A DNA stretch of 6,582 nt from a bacterium (lineage in GTDB: Bacteria > Zhuqueibacterota > Zhuqueibacteria > Thermofontimicrobiales > Thermofontimicrobiaceae). The stretch is taken from contig DSAU01000091.1 in NCBI GenBank assembly GCA_011046315.1, positions 1-6,582 on the forward strand, written 5' to 3'. The notes below the pieces were generated by a model that saw only the letters and a list, made by a program, of their open reading frames with translations, was not told where the DNA came from and ran no database searches. Shown piece after piece: positions 1-5,809 of this stretch; the first letter of the stretch is position 1, and the number at the start of each line of letters is the position of its first letter. A program made the translations under genes and the position numbers.

Positions 1-12
1 GTTTTTAGTCAG

Positions 13-93
13 CATGTCATTGCGAGCGGAGCGAAGCAATCTTATCAAATATTTAAGAGATTGCTTCGTCGCTTCGCTCCTCGCAATGACATG
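13..93. repeat. Palindromic intergenic repeat (REP/MITE-like), CATTGCGAG...GAAGCAATCT family
   Basis: Two long inverted arms, 13-42 and 58-93, flank a 15-base AT-rich loop (43-57). The outer 14 bases of each arm (CATGTCATTGCGAG) and the inner 10 (GAAGCAATCT) are perfectly complementary. The middle differs because the right arm is 6 bases longer: left core CGGAGC, right core GAGCGAAGCGAC when read on the opposite strand. Both core variants are familiar from a palindromic repeat scattered between genes in many unrelated bacterial genomes and metagenome bins. It has no coding capacity, so any movement would need a transposase in trans. I see no clear target-site duplication beside it. It directly precedes a truncated gene remnant. 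Confidence 0.85.
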
Positions 94-557
94 CCTGTAT
101 TGCAGTTTACTGCGCTATGATAAACAAGAAATTGCATTAGTGCTGCAAGCGGCTGAGACATTGAACCAAAACGGCTCGTCGGCGCTATGCCTTAGATCAG
201 GATGCCAAACAACAACGCGCCCAAATCGCCACCCAATTAGCACTAAAAAAGGAACAACAGCAGCTGAAACAACAACCGCATCTGGCGATGCTGGCGGCCA
301 TTCAGTGTGAACTTAATTTACCCGAAGCGTTTCGCTCTACGATTACTATCTTTAAAAAACAGATCGATGAAGCGATCGTTTCAATTCTCAACAAAAAACT
401 TAAAAATCAAAGAGATAATTTGTTAAATAAAACTTACCAGGGCATCATGAATTTGGGCGGACAGGCTCTGGAAACTAAATATCAATTTATTAATTATATC
501 AAGGAACGTGTCAATGAATTAACTAATTATCAGCAAAAAGTTGTTACCCTTATTTAG
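94..557 (+). pseudogene. 5'-truncated, frameshifted coiled-coil-like protein remnant
   Basis: The frame ending at the TAG at 555-557 is open back to 165. It reads as a Gln/Lys-rich, probably coiled-coil stretch (about 213-280, with QQRAQIATQ and KKEQQQLKQQ) and then a helical, basic C-terminal part to residues VVTLI. The ATG at 288 has no ribosome site and sits inside this continuous Gln-rich stretch, so it is unlikely to be the true start. Just upstream, the +2-phase frame (about 110-180, DKQEIALVLQAAETLNQNG) has the same helical style. This suggests a frameshift between about 165 and 185. Further upstream lies only the palindromic repeat, so the 5' end is missing. The family is not recognised. 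A genuine 89-residue protein starting at 288 is possible but less likely. Confidence 0.5.
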
Positions 558-599
558 TGTTTTTTTTTGAAAAAATTATTTTGTATATACAGCTATGGT

Positions 600-662
600 T
601 TTGGATTTTAGATTTCGGAATTGAAATTTGTTTGTCATTTGGGATTTGAGTTTTGGGATTTT
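600..662. repeat. Degenerate G/T-rich intergenic repeat
   Basis: The stretch is built from loose copies of a GGATTT / GGAATT / TTTG unit (GGATTTTAG, CGGAATTGAAATTTG, GGGATTTGAG, GGGATTTTG) with almost no C on this strand. Degenerate runs of this style occur between genes in several candidate-phylum and planctomycete-like genomes, in my recollection. No function is known to me. The purine/pyrimidine bias contrasts with the A/T-only sequence on both sides. Confidence 0.5.
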
Positions 663-706
663 GTCTATTGAATTAATTAAAAAAAATACAAAAATTTTTC
701 ATTTCA

Positions 707-735
707 TTTTCAATATTTTTCTGATAAATTATAAT
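707..735 (+). promoter_or_regulatory. Possible sigma70-like promoter for the T9SS-substrate gene
   Basis: A perfect TATAAT at 730-735 lies 17 bases after TTTTCA (707-712), which matches four of six positions of the -35 consensus. The start codon it would serve is at 994, so the leader would be long. The surroundings are very AT-rich, so chance matches are likely, and FCB bacteria often use a different -7/-33 promoter pattern. Confidence 0.25.
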
Positions 736-993
736 ATATTAGTGGTGAACGATGGATAAACATAAACCGTCAAAAATAATGAAAGGCCAGTATTTTTTAG
801 CTCTGATTAAAATATCTATCAAAATGTCTTATTAAAAAGGAAGGGAGATACATCGCTGGTTAGCTGGTCAAAGTAAATATTTTTTTACAATTTTATCGGG
901 TGAGTTAATTACAAAATTTACGCTATTCCTTCAACCCCCGATTATTTTATTTGTCAGTTACTTAACATTCATAAAAAATGAGGAGGTTTTGTC

Positions 994-2544
994 ATGATTA
1001 AAGAAACGTTCCCCCGAAAGATTATTAGTCTGAGGAGCCTGTCTGGTTTTTTTACAACTTTATTGCTATTGTTAGTTACTTCATCCTCAATTGCCGATGA
1101 GGCTGTTCAGGTCGCTCATTCTTCCAGCCCCATAGCCACGGCTTTCAATAATAGTCGCAAAATTGCACGGACATCATTCGACCGCCGGGTTGTTGTTTAT
1201 CAGGACAGCCTGGAGCAGCGACCGGTTGTAATGTGGGCTTACAGTGATGATGGGTTGAATTGGTCAAATCCGGCGATTCTTGCTTATGGTTCGTTGCCTT
1301 CTTTAACCGTCGCTGAAAATGACAGAATTTATGGTTGCTGGATCAACGAAGATAGCGAATCAATCGCGGTATCATTTTTAGAACCAGCTTCAGACAACTG
1401 GGCTAATAATGATTTGCCCCGGCTAATTACAATTGAAAATATGACTGAAATCAACTATCCCGGCATCGAAGTAACCGGTCACAGCGTGCATTTGATATGG
1501 CAGGCAAAAGATCAATCGGATGGATTATTTCACATTTATTCCCAAACATTTGACAATGAGCTTTCACAGTCGATGTCCAATCAATTTCGTTTGAACTTGA
1601 ATGGCGGCAACTCGATTTTTCCAACGATAGCCGGAGATCTTGAGTTTGATATTGATCTGACTCTTATTTTCTGGACCACCAATGATTACTCACAACAAAC
1701 AAATTACATCGGTTACGGAAGCATTTTTGAAAAAATCACAGAAGGTACATCTTCAATTATGCTTGGTCTCGGACAATCGGCTCCCCTCACTGATGTTAAC
1801 ATTCAGTCGGTTTCAGTTCGAGGTTATCAATTGGACGACTTTTTTAGTGCTAACCTGGTACTCGCCTATACTACAAAAGACCAAAACCTTTTTATCACAT
1901 CGTTGGCAGAAATTACTTCTGAAGGGATGCAGATTATTGATTCAGATACCATTATCACAAATCAGGATCCCATGCCGACAGTCGATGATGTTCATATTCG
2001 ATCCTGTGCAATTTGTTGGGTCGATAACGGAACAATTTATTACGGACAAAATACGGACGGCAAATTTCACGCATCCTCTATGCCGGTCAGTGAAGAGAAT
2101 GTCAGCGCCAACTATCCAAACGTCTGTTATAAAACATTTCGCTGGGATATATTTGATGTTGTCTGGACAGAGGGCGATGTTCCACCTTATCGGGTAATGT
2201 ACCGGCGCATGAATAAATCGTATCAGCAATCGGTGAATGATAAGGGCGCGTTACAATCGTTGCCGCATAACTTTGAAATTCTGCCCAATTTCCCGAATCC
2301 ATTTAATCTATCGACCACCATCCCGATTCAGGTGCTAAAATCGGCAAAGACTGAAATTGGTATTTATGATCTTCAGGGAAAATTAGTTAAAAAGCTACAT
2401 ACCGGTTCTGTCAGTGCGGGCAGACTTGAATTGATATGGGATGGTAAAAATCAGCAGGGCGATATTGTTGGTTCAGGTTTGTATTTTGTCAGGCTGCATA
2501 CCGATTCGGAGCGCATTTCTCGGAAAATGATTTTGTTGAAGTGA
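994..2544 (+). CDS. Secreted T9SS substrate with C-terminal type A sorting domain, probably beta-propeller-like
   Basis: The 516-residue protein starts at ATG 994, seven bases after a strong AGGAGG. Residues 1-34 form a signal peptide: a basic N-region, a hydrophobic stretch FFTTLLLLLV, and likely cleavage after SSIA. The body (about 35-425) is rich in short beta strands with recurring Trp motifs (VVMWAYSDDGLNW at 78-90, VHLIWQ, LTLIFW, AICWVDNGTIYY, DVVWTEG). This pattern suggests sialidase-like or other propeller repeats. SDDGLNW at 84-90 resembles an Asp-box but is one residue short of consensus. Residues 430-516 are a FlgD-like sorting domain: LPNFPNPFN, TEIGIYDLQGKLVKKL, WDGKNQQGDIVGSGLYFVRL and the end KMILLK. 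In T9SS organisms this domain directs crossing of the outer membrane and surface attachment or release. No catalytic residues were recognised, so the binding or enzymatic role is unknown. The gene appears monocistronic. Confidence 0.88.
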   Translation: MIKETFPRKIISLRSLSGFFTTLLLLLVTSSSIADEAVQVAHSSSPIATAFNNSRKIARTSFDRRVVVYQDSLEQRPVVMWAYSDDGLNWSNPAILAYGSLPSLTVAENDRIYGCWINEDSESIAVSFLEPASDNWANNDLPRLITIENMTEINYPGIEVTGHSVHLIWQAKDQSDGLFHIYSQTFDNELSQSMSNQFRLNLNGGNSIFPTIAGDLEFDIDLTLIFWTTNDYSQQTNYIGYGSIFEKITEGTSSIMLGLGQSAPLTDVNIQSVSVRGYQLDDFFSANLVLAYTTKDQNLFITSLAEITSEGMQIIDSDTIITNQDPMPTVDDVHIRSCAICWVDNGTIYYGQNTDGKFHASSMPVSEENVSANYPNVCYKTFRWDIFDVVWTEGDVPPYRVMYRRMNKSYQQSVNDKGALQSLPHNFEILPNFPNPFNLSTTIPIQVLKSAKTEIGIYDLQGKLVKKLHTGSVSAGRLELIWDGKNQQGDIVGSGLYFVRLHTDSERISRKMILLK

Positions 2545-2545
2545 G

Positions 2546-2588
2546 GGATAATTGAGTTTCGACATTATCCGAGAAAACATTTTTTTTA
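2546..2588 (+). terminator. Weak candidate terminator after the T9SS-substrate gene
   Basis: GGATAAT (2546-2552) can pair perfectly with ATTATCC (2564-2570) around an 11-base loop, beginning two bases after the stop codon. A run of nine T follows at 2580-2588, but nine bases separate it from the stem, and the stem is AT-rich. It is therefore an imperfect intrinsic terminator at best. Confidence 0.35.
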
Positions 2589-2889
2589 ATTTTGATTAAG
2601 CTCTGAAAATCCAAAAGGTACTGAGGTGATTTTTATTTTTTTTCATCAAGTTTCAGCATTTTTCAGTGTTAAATTTTTTGCTTTCCATAGTCCGGTACAT
2701 ACCTTTTTGTTATTTTATACAAAGAGTTATGTTAACTATCCACAGCAATCTATTTGTTGGCAATGGTAAAGCGAAAGGTCATTGATTGATTACGGAATTT
2801 CACGAGAAACATGGATCACGAATCTCCAATTCTGCATTACCAAAAAAACAAGCATTTTTTAACCTAATTTGAATAGGGAGAAGTTTGTT
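2589..2889. other. AT-rich intergenic region with no recognisable gene
   Basis: This stretch of about 300 bases lies between the T9SS-substrate gene and a signal-peptide stub. No frame on either strand gives protein-like sequence of useful length. A ribosome-site-like AGGGAG at 2875-2880 belongs to the stub that follows. I see no strong hairpin, tRNA or repeat. Confidence 0.6.
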
Positions 2890-2946
2890 ATGAACATTTA
2901 CAAAATTGTGCTGTTGTTATTAATTGTAACGTTTTCATCTGTATAG
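2890..2946 (+). pseudogene. Signal-peptide stub of a lost secreted protein (or an 18-residue hydrophobic peptide)
   Basis: ATG 2890 is preceded by AGGGAG (2875-2880) at a workable nine-base distance. It encodes MNIYKIVLLLLIVTFSSV and then TAG at 2944-2946. The sequence has the layout of a bacterial signal peptide: short polar start, one Lys, a long Leu/Ile/Val core and small residues at the end. It stops exactly where a cleavage site would be expected. The most economical reading is the 5' end of an exported-protein gene whose remainder has been lost. The alternative is a genuine single-span small membrane peptide. It ends five bases from the 3' end of the minus-strand gene remnant, tail to tail. 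Confidence 0.45.
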
Positions 2947-2951
2947 ATTGA

Positions 2952-3216
2952 TTATTTCCACATCGTAACTGTGTAACTGTTGCCGTAGGCTTCGGTTGTG
3001 AATTTGGCTATTTTGTTGCCGTTGCTGATTGCGGTGTAAATTCGAACCGAGTTGTCATCCACTCTGCCGTATACGCTGAACATGTCACCGAAATGGTCTT
3101 GTTCCTGTTCAAAGTTGATAGTTGCTTTGCGATGCTGAAAATTCCCATTCCGTGTTAATCTGTCCGAACACGGTTGTTACCAAGAGCACGAGAAGAATGC
3201 TAATACTTTTCCGCAG
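2952..3216 (-). pseudogene. Small secreted protein, broken by one frameshift
   Basis: GGAGG (3227-3223) is followed six bases later by a CTG at 3216-3214 that begins LRKSISILLVLLVTTVFGQ, a clear signal peptide with likely cleavage at FG/Q, then INTEWEF. No ATG fits this frame, so CTG would be an unusual start or a mutated ATG/TTG. The frame stops at TGA 3111-3109. From 3134 the frame shifted by one base runs 60 codons to TAA 2954-2952, with protein-like content (ATINFEQEQDHFGDMFS, VRIYTAISNGNKIAKF, GNSYTVTMWK). Removing one T from the TTTT run read on the minus strand (3141-3138) gives WEFQHRKATINF and one continuous protein of about 87 residues. The mature part looks like a small beta-rich extracytoplasmic protein; the family is not recognised. 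True mutation and homopolymer sequencing error cannot be separated here. Confidence 0.65.
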
Positions 3217-3263
3217 GTAAAACCTCCATGAAATGGTTATAAGTAAAAGTGAATTAGAAGAAT

Positions 3264-3285
3264 CTATCAGACAAAAAGCTGATAG
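3264..3285. promoter_or_regulatory. Perfect inverted repeat upstream of the small secreted-protein gene
   Basis: CTATCAG (3264-3270) and CTGATAG (3279-3285) are perfect 7-base inverted arms around an 8-base spacer. The repeat lies about 50 bases upstream of the minus-strand start at 3216. A TATAAC sequence (3241-3236, minus) sits between them as a possible -10 element, without a convincing -35. An operator or a small hairpin are both possible. It is not followed by a T-run suited to termination on either strand. Confidence 0.3.
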
Positions 3286-3479
3286 CTTAATAATAATTGA
3301 TGATTAACCACCTACAAAATTATTTATTCTTCCACCACTATTGTGTGCATCCGCCAATGTTTATTTTCGCGTTCTCTGGAATCGATAACAGGCAATTTTT
3401 TTGCCGCGATGTTTTTATTTCACGAATGCGGTGTTTGTTATTGGGAAAGAGCTGTACTGACAACCAATTAGCACTTCAT

Positions 3480-4748
3480 TCAGTCGCTGTAAAATTTTTC
3501 AGCGGGTAAATTAATGTGATTGTTGCTTTGGGTAACCGGCGGTTCAAAAATTGTCTGCAGCGCCATAGTAATAGCTCCTTTTACGCCGGCTTCGGCTTTC
3601 AAATCGCCGACCACGATGGTGCTGGCTTCAAAAGGAATGTTGACCATTCGTTGCTTGACGAGACTGCGGATTTTTTTCAGCAGATAATTGGAATTTTCTA
3701 TAACCGGACCACTGAGAATAATCAAGTTCGGATTCATGGTTTTGATCAAATTCATACACAAAATAGCGATCAGAAAAGCGTATTCATCAAGCACTTCGAT
3801 GGCGCCGGGCGCGCCGTTTTCGGCTTTGGTTAGCATTTTTTTCAACGCATTCTGGTCAATTTTTCCCGGCAAGATCGGATAGTTTTTACCGAGCTTATCG
3901 TTCAGCGCCCGAAACAGATTGATATTCGAGAGTATTTCGCCGTAATATTTTTGATTGCGGTAGAGATTTTTGAATTGATTTTTAACCGCCACAAAATGCC
4001 CGATTTCAATATAGCCAATTTCACCAGCGTTGCCGTTTTCGCCGCGAATGAGCTGTCCGCCCATAATAATGCCGGCGCCGATCCCTTCGCCGATCCAAAT
4101 GCAGATGAGATTGGATTTTCCCCTGCCCGCGCCAAGTATTTTTTCTCCCAGTGTGATCGCATTGACATCATTTTCAAGCACCGTGGGTGCGCGGAAGTGG
4201 CTGGTAAATCGCGACGCCAGCGGTCGATCAGCCCAGCCGCTCAGTGTTTCAGCAAATAAAAGTTCACCCTTTGAATAGTTGACAAAGCCGGGAAGACAGA
4301 GGCCGATTCCCCTGAGTCGGCGACGATCCAGTCGGTGCTTCTCCATGAGTTGATTGATGATTTGAATGATCCGATCCAGACCATATTCCATTGGAAGCCC
4401 GGGTTCATATTCGAAAGTAGAGATTTCACGAATGGTGGATTCAATATCTGCCAGGGCAATGTTCGTCCGGCTGCGCTTGATCTCCACACCGAAGACATAG
4501 GCAGCCGCTGGATTAAGTTTGAGCAAAATCGGCCGTTTGCCGCCACGATTGGTGGATTTTCCCTTGCCGATTTCGAGAATGTATCCGGCTTTATCCAGGC
4601 GGCTGACAATTTCTGAAATGGCGACTTTGAAAATTTTGCTCTGCCTGGCTAACTCGTTCCTGGAAATGACGCCTTTTTCTTTGATTAAATTGAGTACCCG
4701 ACTTTCGTTGAGTTTTCTGACCAGTTGTCCGTTTGCTTTTTCGTGCAT
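3480..4748 (-). CDS. ROK-family transcriptional regulator (NagC/XylR/Mlc type) lacking the zinc-binding motif
   Basis: The 422-residue protein has the usual ROK-regulator length. Residues 13-80 form a winged helix-turn-helix (NESRVLNLIKEKGVISRNELARQ, then the wing GGKRPILLKLNP), the DNA-binding part. The rest is a sugar-kinase-like ROK fold: FGVEIKRSRTNIALAD (86-101), GIGLCLPGFVN (147-157), ENDVNAITLGE (192-202) with the Asp that is catalytic in ROK kinases, the phosphate loop GEGIGAGII (220-228), and NPNLIILSGPVI (339-350). After GEIGY (242-246), the family normally has a His and a CxCGxxGCxE zinc cluster. Here His is replaced by Tyr, and 247-272 contains no cysteine. Characterised relatives repress sugar uptake and catabolism genes and respond to a sugar, sugar phosphate or transporter; the ligand here is unknown. 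The ribosome site before ATG 4748 is weak. The gene stands alone on the minus strand, 267 bases downstream of aphA. Confidence 0.9.
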   Translation of the reverse strand: MHEKANGQLVRKLNESRVLNLIKEKGVISRNELARQSKIFKVAISEIVSRLDKAGYILEIGKGKSTNRGGKRPILLKLNPAAAYVFGVEIKRSRTNIALADIESTIREISTFEYEPGLPMEYGLDRIIQIINQLMEKHRLDRRRLRGIGLCLPGFVNYSKGELLFAETLSGWADRPLASRFTSHFRAPTVLENDVNAITLGEKILGAGRGKSNLICIWIGEGIGAGIIMGGQLIRGENGNAGEIGYIEIGHFVAVKNQFKNLYRNQKYYGEILSNINLFRALNDKLGKNYPILPGKIDQNALKKMLTKAENGAPGAIEVLDEYAFLIAILCMNLIKTMNPNLIILSGPVIENSNYLLKKIRSLVKQRMVNIPFEASTIVVGDLKAEAGVKGAITMALQTIFEPPVTQSNNHINLPAEKFYSD

Positions 4749-4835
4749 GCTATTTTACCACTACTATTTTTTGGGTGCTTGTTTGATCGTTGACTGTTAA
4801 TCGACAAAAATATTGGGCAGAACAGAGATCTTTTC

Positions 4836-4868
4836 CATTGAAAAAAATGGTTGAACTACTGTTCAATG
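4836..4868. promoter_or_regulatory. Nested inverted repeats upstream of the ROK regulator (possible operator)
   Basis: TTGAAC TACT GTTCAA (4851-4866) is a perfect 6-base inverted repeat with a 4-base spacer. It overlaps a second pair, CATTGAA (4836-4842) and TTCAATG (4862-4868). The right half-site TTCAA is shared, so the two pairings exclude each other as RNA structures. The site lies about 90-120 bases upstream of the regulator's start. ROK repressors commonly bind AT-rich palindromes and control their own genes, so an operator is a reasonable inference without direct proof. Confidence 0.35.
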
Positions 4869-4929
4869 CAACTATCAGATTGGCGATTACTTTCATATTT
4901 AAAACATACTGAAACTGGCTGAATAAATC

Positions 4930-4938
4930 ATTATATCA
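4930..4938 (-). promoter_or_regulatory. Possible extended -10 promoter for the ROK regulator gene
   Basis: On the minus strand, 4938-4930 reads TGATATAAT, a perfect extended -10 (TGnTATAAT). Extended -10 promoters can work without a good -35, and none is visible here. Transcription would begin near 4923 and give a leader of about 175 bases before the start at 4748, containing the inverted repeats at 4836-4868. A hairpin-forming palindrome (4943-4970) occupies the -35 position. Confidence 0.3.
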
Positions 4939-4942
4939 CGGT

Positions 4943-4970
4943 TTCCAGACAGCCTCCCCTTCTGTCGGAA
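4943..4970. other. Strong hairpin / interrupted palindrome between aphA and the ROK gene
   Basis: TTCC (4943-4946) and GACAG (4948-4952) pair with CTGTC (4962-4966) and GGAA (4967-4970), giving nine base pairs with a single bulged A at 4947 and a 9-base loop CCTCCCCTT. It lies 45-75 bases past the aphA stop codon. No T-run follows on the minus strand, so it is not a standard intrinsic terminator. It could protect the 3' end of the aphA mRNA or act as a protein-binding palindrome next to the candidate -10 at 4930-4938. Confidence 0.45.
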
Positions 4971-5015
4971 TACATTCAGCGAGATTTTTCGGTTAGCTGT
5001 CTTTGTTCATGCACA

Positions 5016-5726
5016 TCAGTAATGCGAATTGTAAATTACCTCCTCCTGGAATGCGCCGTAATTGGTTGTTGACGATTTGGTTGACAAAAGGCTGCGGACG
5101 ATTCGAATCGGCCGGATATTCGCGGAACGAGCGTCTCGCATGTCGCCATCAGAATCCCCGTAATAGATCCGAATGTTCTTCTCCCTGAGCGTTGCGGTCT
5201 TTGGTTGTTCGTTGGTAAACACGACTTCATGCAAATTTGAGAGGTCGAAAATATGGTTCAGCCGATTGGTCAGTGGTTTCGCTCCGGTGTCTGGTCGATG
5301 GCGAGCTGTGATGAAATAAATTGTATCGCCTCTGCTTTTGTGGATGTTGATGATTTCGAAGGCAATTTTTTTGGGGATGCTGAACTTGTCCAGATCTGTG
5401 CTGAGATCAGTCCAGAATTGGTTTGACTTCAAAGGATGGTCGCCGTATCGATTGGCGCTGCAAGGTCCATCGGTATTTGTCATTGCATAGTAGAAAGCCG
5501 GTGACGAGAAAAGGACTGTATCATCAATATCGAAACCGACACTGATCGCTACCCGGGGAAGACTCGCGGTCAACTCCGGGATCGTTATCACGCGGCAACC
5601 GCTCATGGCAAGGGTCTGATAAAGAGAGCCGGGGAAACGGTCAGAACTCCTTTTTGTCCCTTGAGTTGTGCAGCCAGCAAACAGCATTACCGCGAAAACA
5701 ACAGCCAGATAACGGTAAAATCGCAT
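5016..5726 (-). CDS. aphA: Class B (AphA-type) acid phosphatase, predicted lipoprotein
   Basis: The enzyme should hydrolyse phosphate monoesters such as nucleotides outside the inner membrane (non-specific acid phosphatase, HAD superfamily, DDDD type). Using ATG 5726 the protein has 236 residues, essentially the length of E. coli AphA (237). This start has AGGAG six bases upstream; a TTG one codon earlier is too close to it. Motif I is FDIDDTVLFSSPAF (65-78), with Asp66 and Asp68 as nucleophile and acid/base. Motif II is ITAR (139-142), Lys176 is the probable motif III lysine, and motif IV is YYGDSDGD (188-195). The preceding VITIPELTASL, the middle FSIPKKIA and the end GAFQEEVIYNSHY also match class B sequences closely. 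Unlike the soluble periplasmic enteric enzymes, residues 1-19 end in LFAGC, a lipobox with Cys19 as lipidation site. The gene follows the barrel-like gene by 83 bases on the same strand. Confidence 0.9.
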   Translation of the reverse strand: MRFYRYLAVVFAVMLFAGCTTQGTKRSSDRFPGSLYQTLAMSGCRVITIPELTASLPRVAISVGFDIDDTVLFSSPAFYYAMTNTDGPCSANRYGDHPLKSNQFWTDLSTDLDKFSIPKKIAFEIINIHKSRGDTIYFITARHRPDTGAKPLTNRLNHIFDLSNLHEVVFTNEQPKTATLREKNIRIYYGDSDGDMRDARSANIRPIRIVRSLLSTKSSTTNYGAFQEEVIYNSHY

Positions 5727-5776
5727 CAAAAACTCCTTTCGGGTGATAAAGAATATTTTGAATGATAATTAATGTG

Positions 5777-5800
5777 CGTTTCCGGAAGCATCCAGAAACG
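5777..5800. other. Hairpin in the gap before aphA
   Basis: CGTTTC (5777-5782) pairs with GAAACG (5795-5800) and GGA (5784-5786) pairs with TCC (5791-5793), around a 4-base loop and one C-A mismatch. It sits in the short gap between the barrel-like gene and aphA, about 50 bases before the aphA start. It could be an mRNA processing or stabilising element in a shared transcript. It lacks a following T-run. Confidence 0.4.
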
Positions 5801-5809
5801 AATATTGCC

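Larger units (their letters stand above)
558..993. other. AT-rich intergenic region before the secreted-protein gene
   Basis: This gap holds no convincing gene. It contains a T-run just after the upstream stop (561-568), a perfect 10-base palindrome TGTATATACA at 582-591, the G/T-rich repeat at 600-662, a possible promoter at 707-735, and the ribosome site AGGAGG at 981-986. A 27-codon frame starting at ATG 752 has no good ribosome site or recognisable feature, and I do not call it. If the promoter is real, the mRNA would carry a leader of about 250 bases. No known riboswitch consensus was recognised in it. Confidence 0.6.

Noticed and set aside
14..310. 98-codon plus-strand frame across the palindromic repeat
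   Set aside because: Its start lies inside the repeat arm, it has no ribosome site, and its second half switches to low-complexity Thr/Pro-rich sequence in the wrong phase. Only the middle (about 110-180) looks protein-like, and that is folded into the gene remnant at 94-557.
752..835. 27-codon frame beginning MDKHKPSKIM upstream of the T9SS-substrate gene
   Set aside because: There is no good ribosome site, no recognisable motif, and it lies in AT-rich DNA where such frames arise by chance.
1682..2229. Open frames on both strands inside the T9SS-substrate gene
   Set aside because: They overlap a well-supported gene with signal peptide and sorting domain, have no ribosome sites and show no domain-like sequence.
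2736..2744. CTATCCACA, one mismatch from a DnaA box
   Set aside because: A single imperfect copy without a cluster, unwinding element or dnaA/dnaN neighbour is expected by chance and does not support an origin.
3391..3405. GGCAA-TTTTT-TTGCC hairpin downstream of the ROK gene
   Set aside because: The stem has only five pairs and no T-run follows on the minus strand. It is too weak to call as the ROK terminator.
3297..3509. 70-codon plus-strand frame
   Set aside because: It has no ribosome site, its composition is unlike a protein family, and its end overlaps the ROK gene. The interval 3286-3479 is best treated as intergenic.
3516..4800. Several 60-120-codon frames opposite or within the ROK gene
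   Set aside because: They are shadows of the ROK reading frame, which has full domain structure from end to end.
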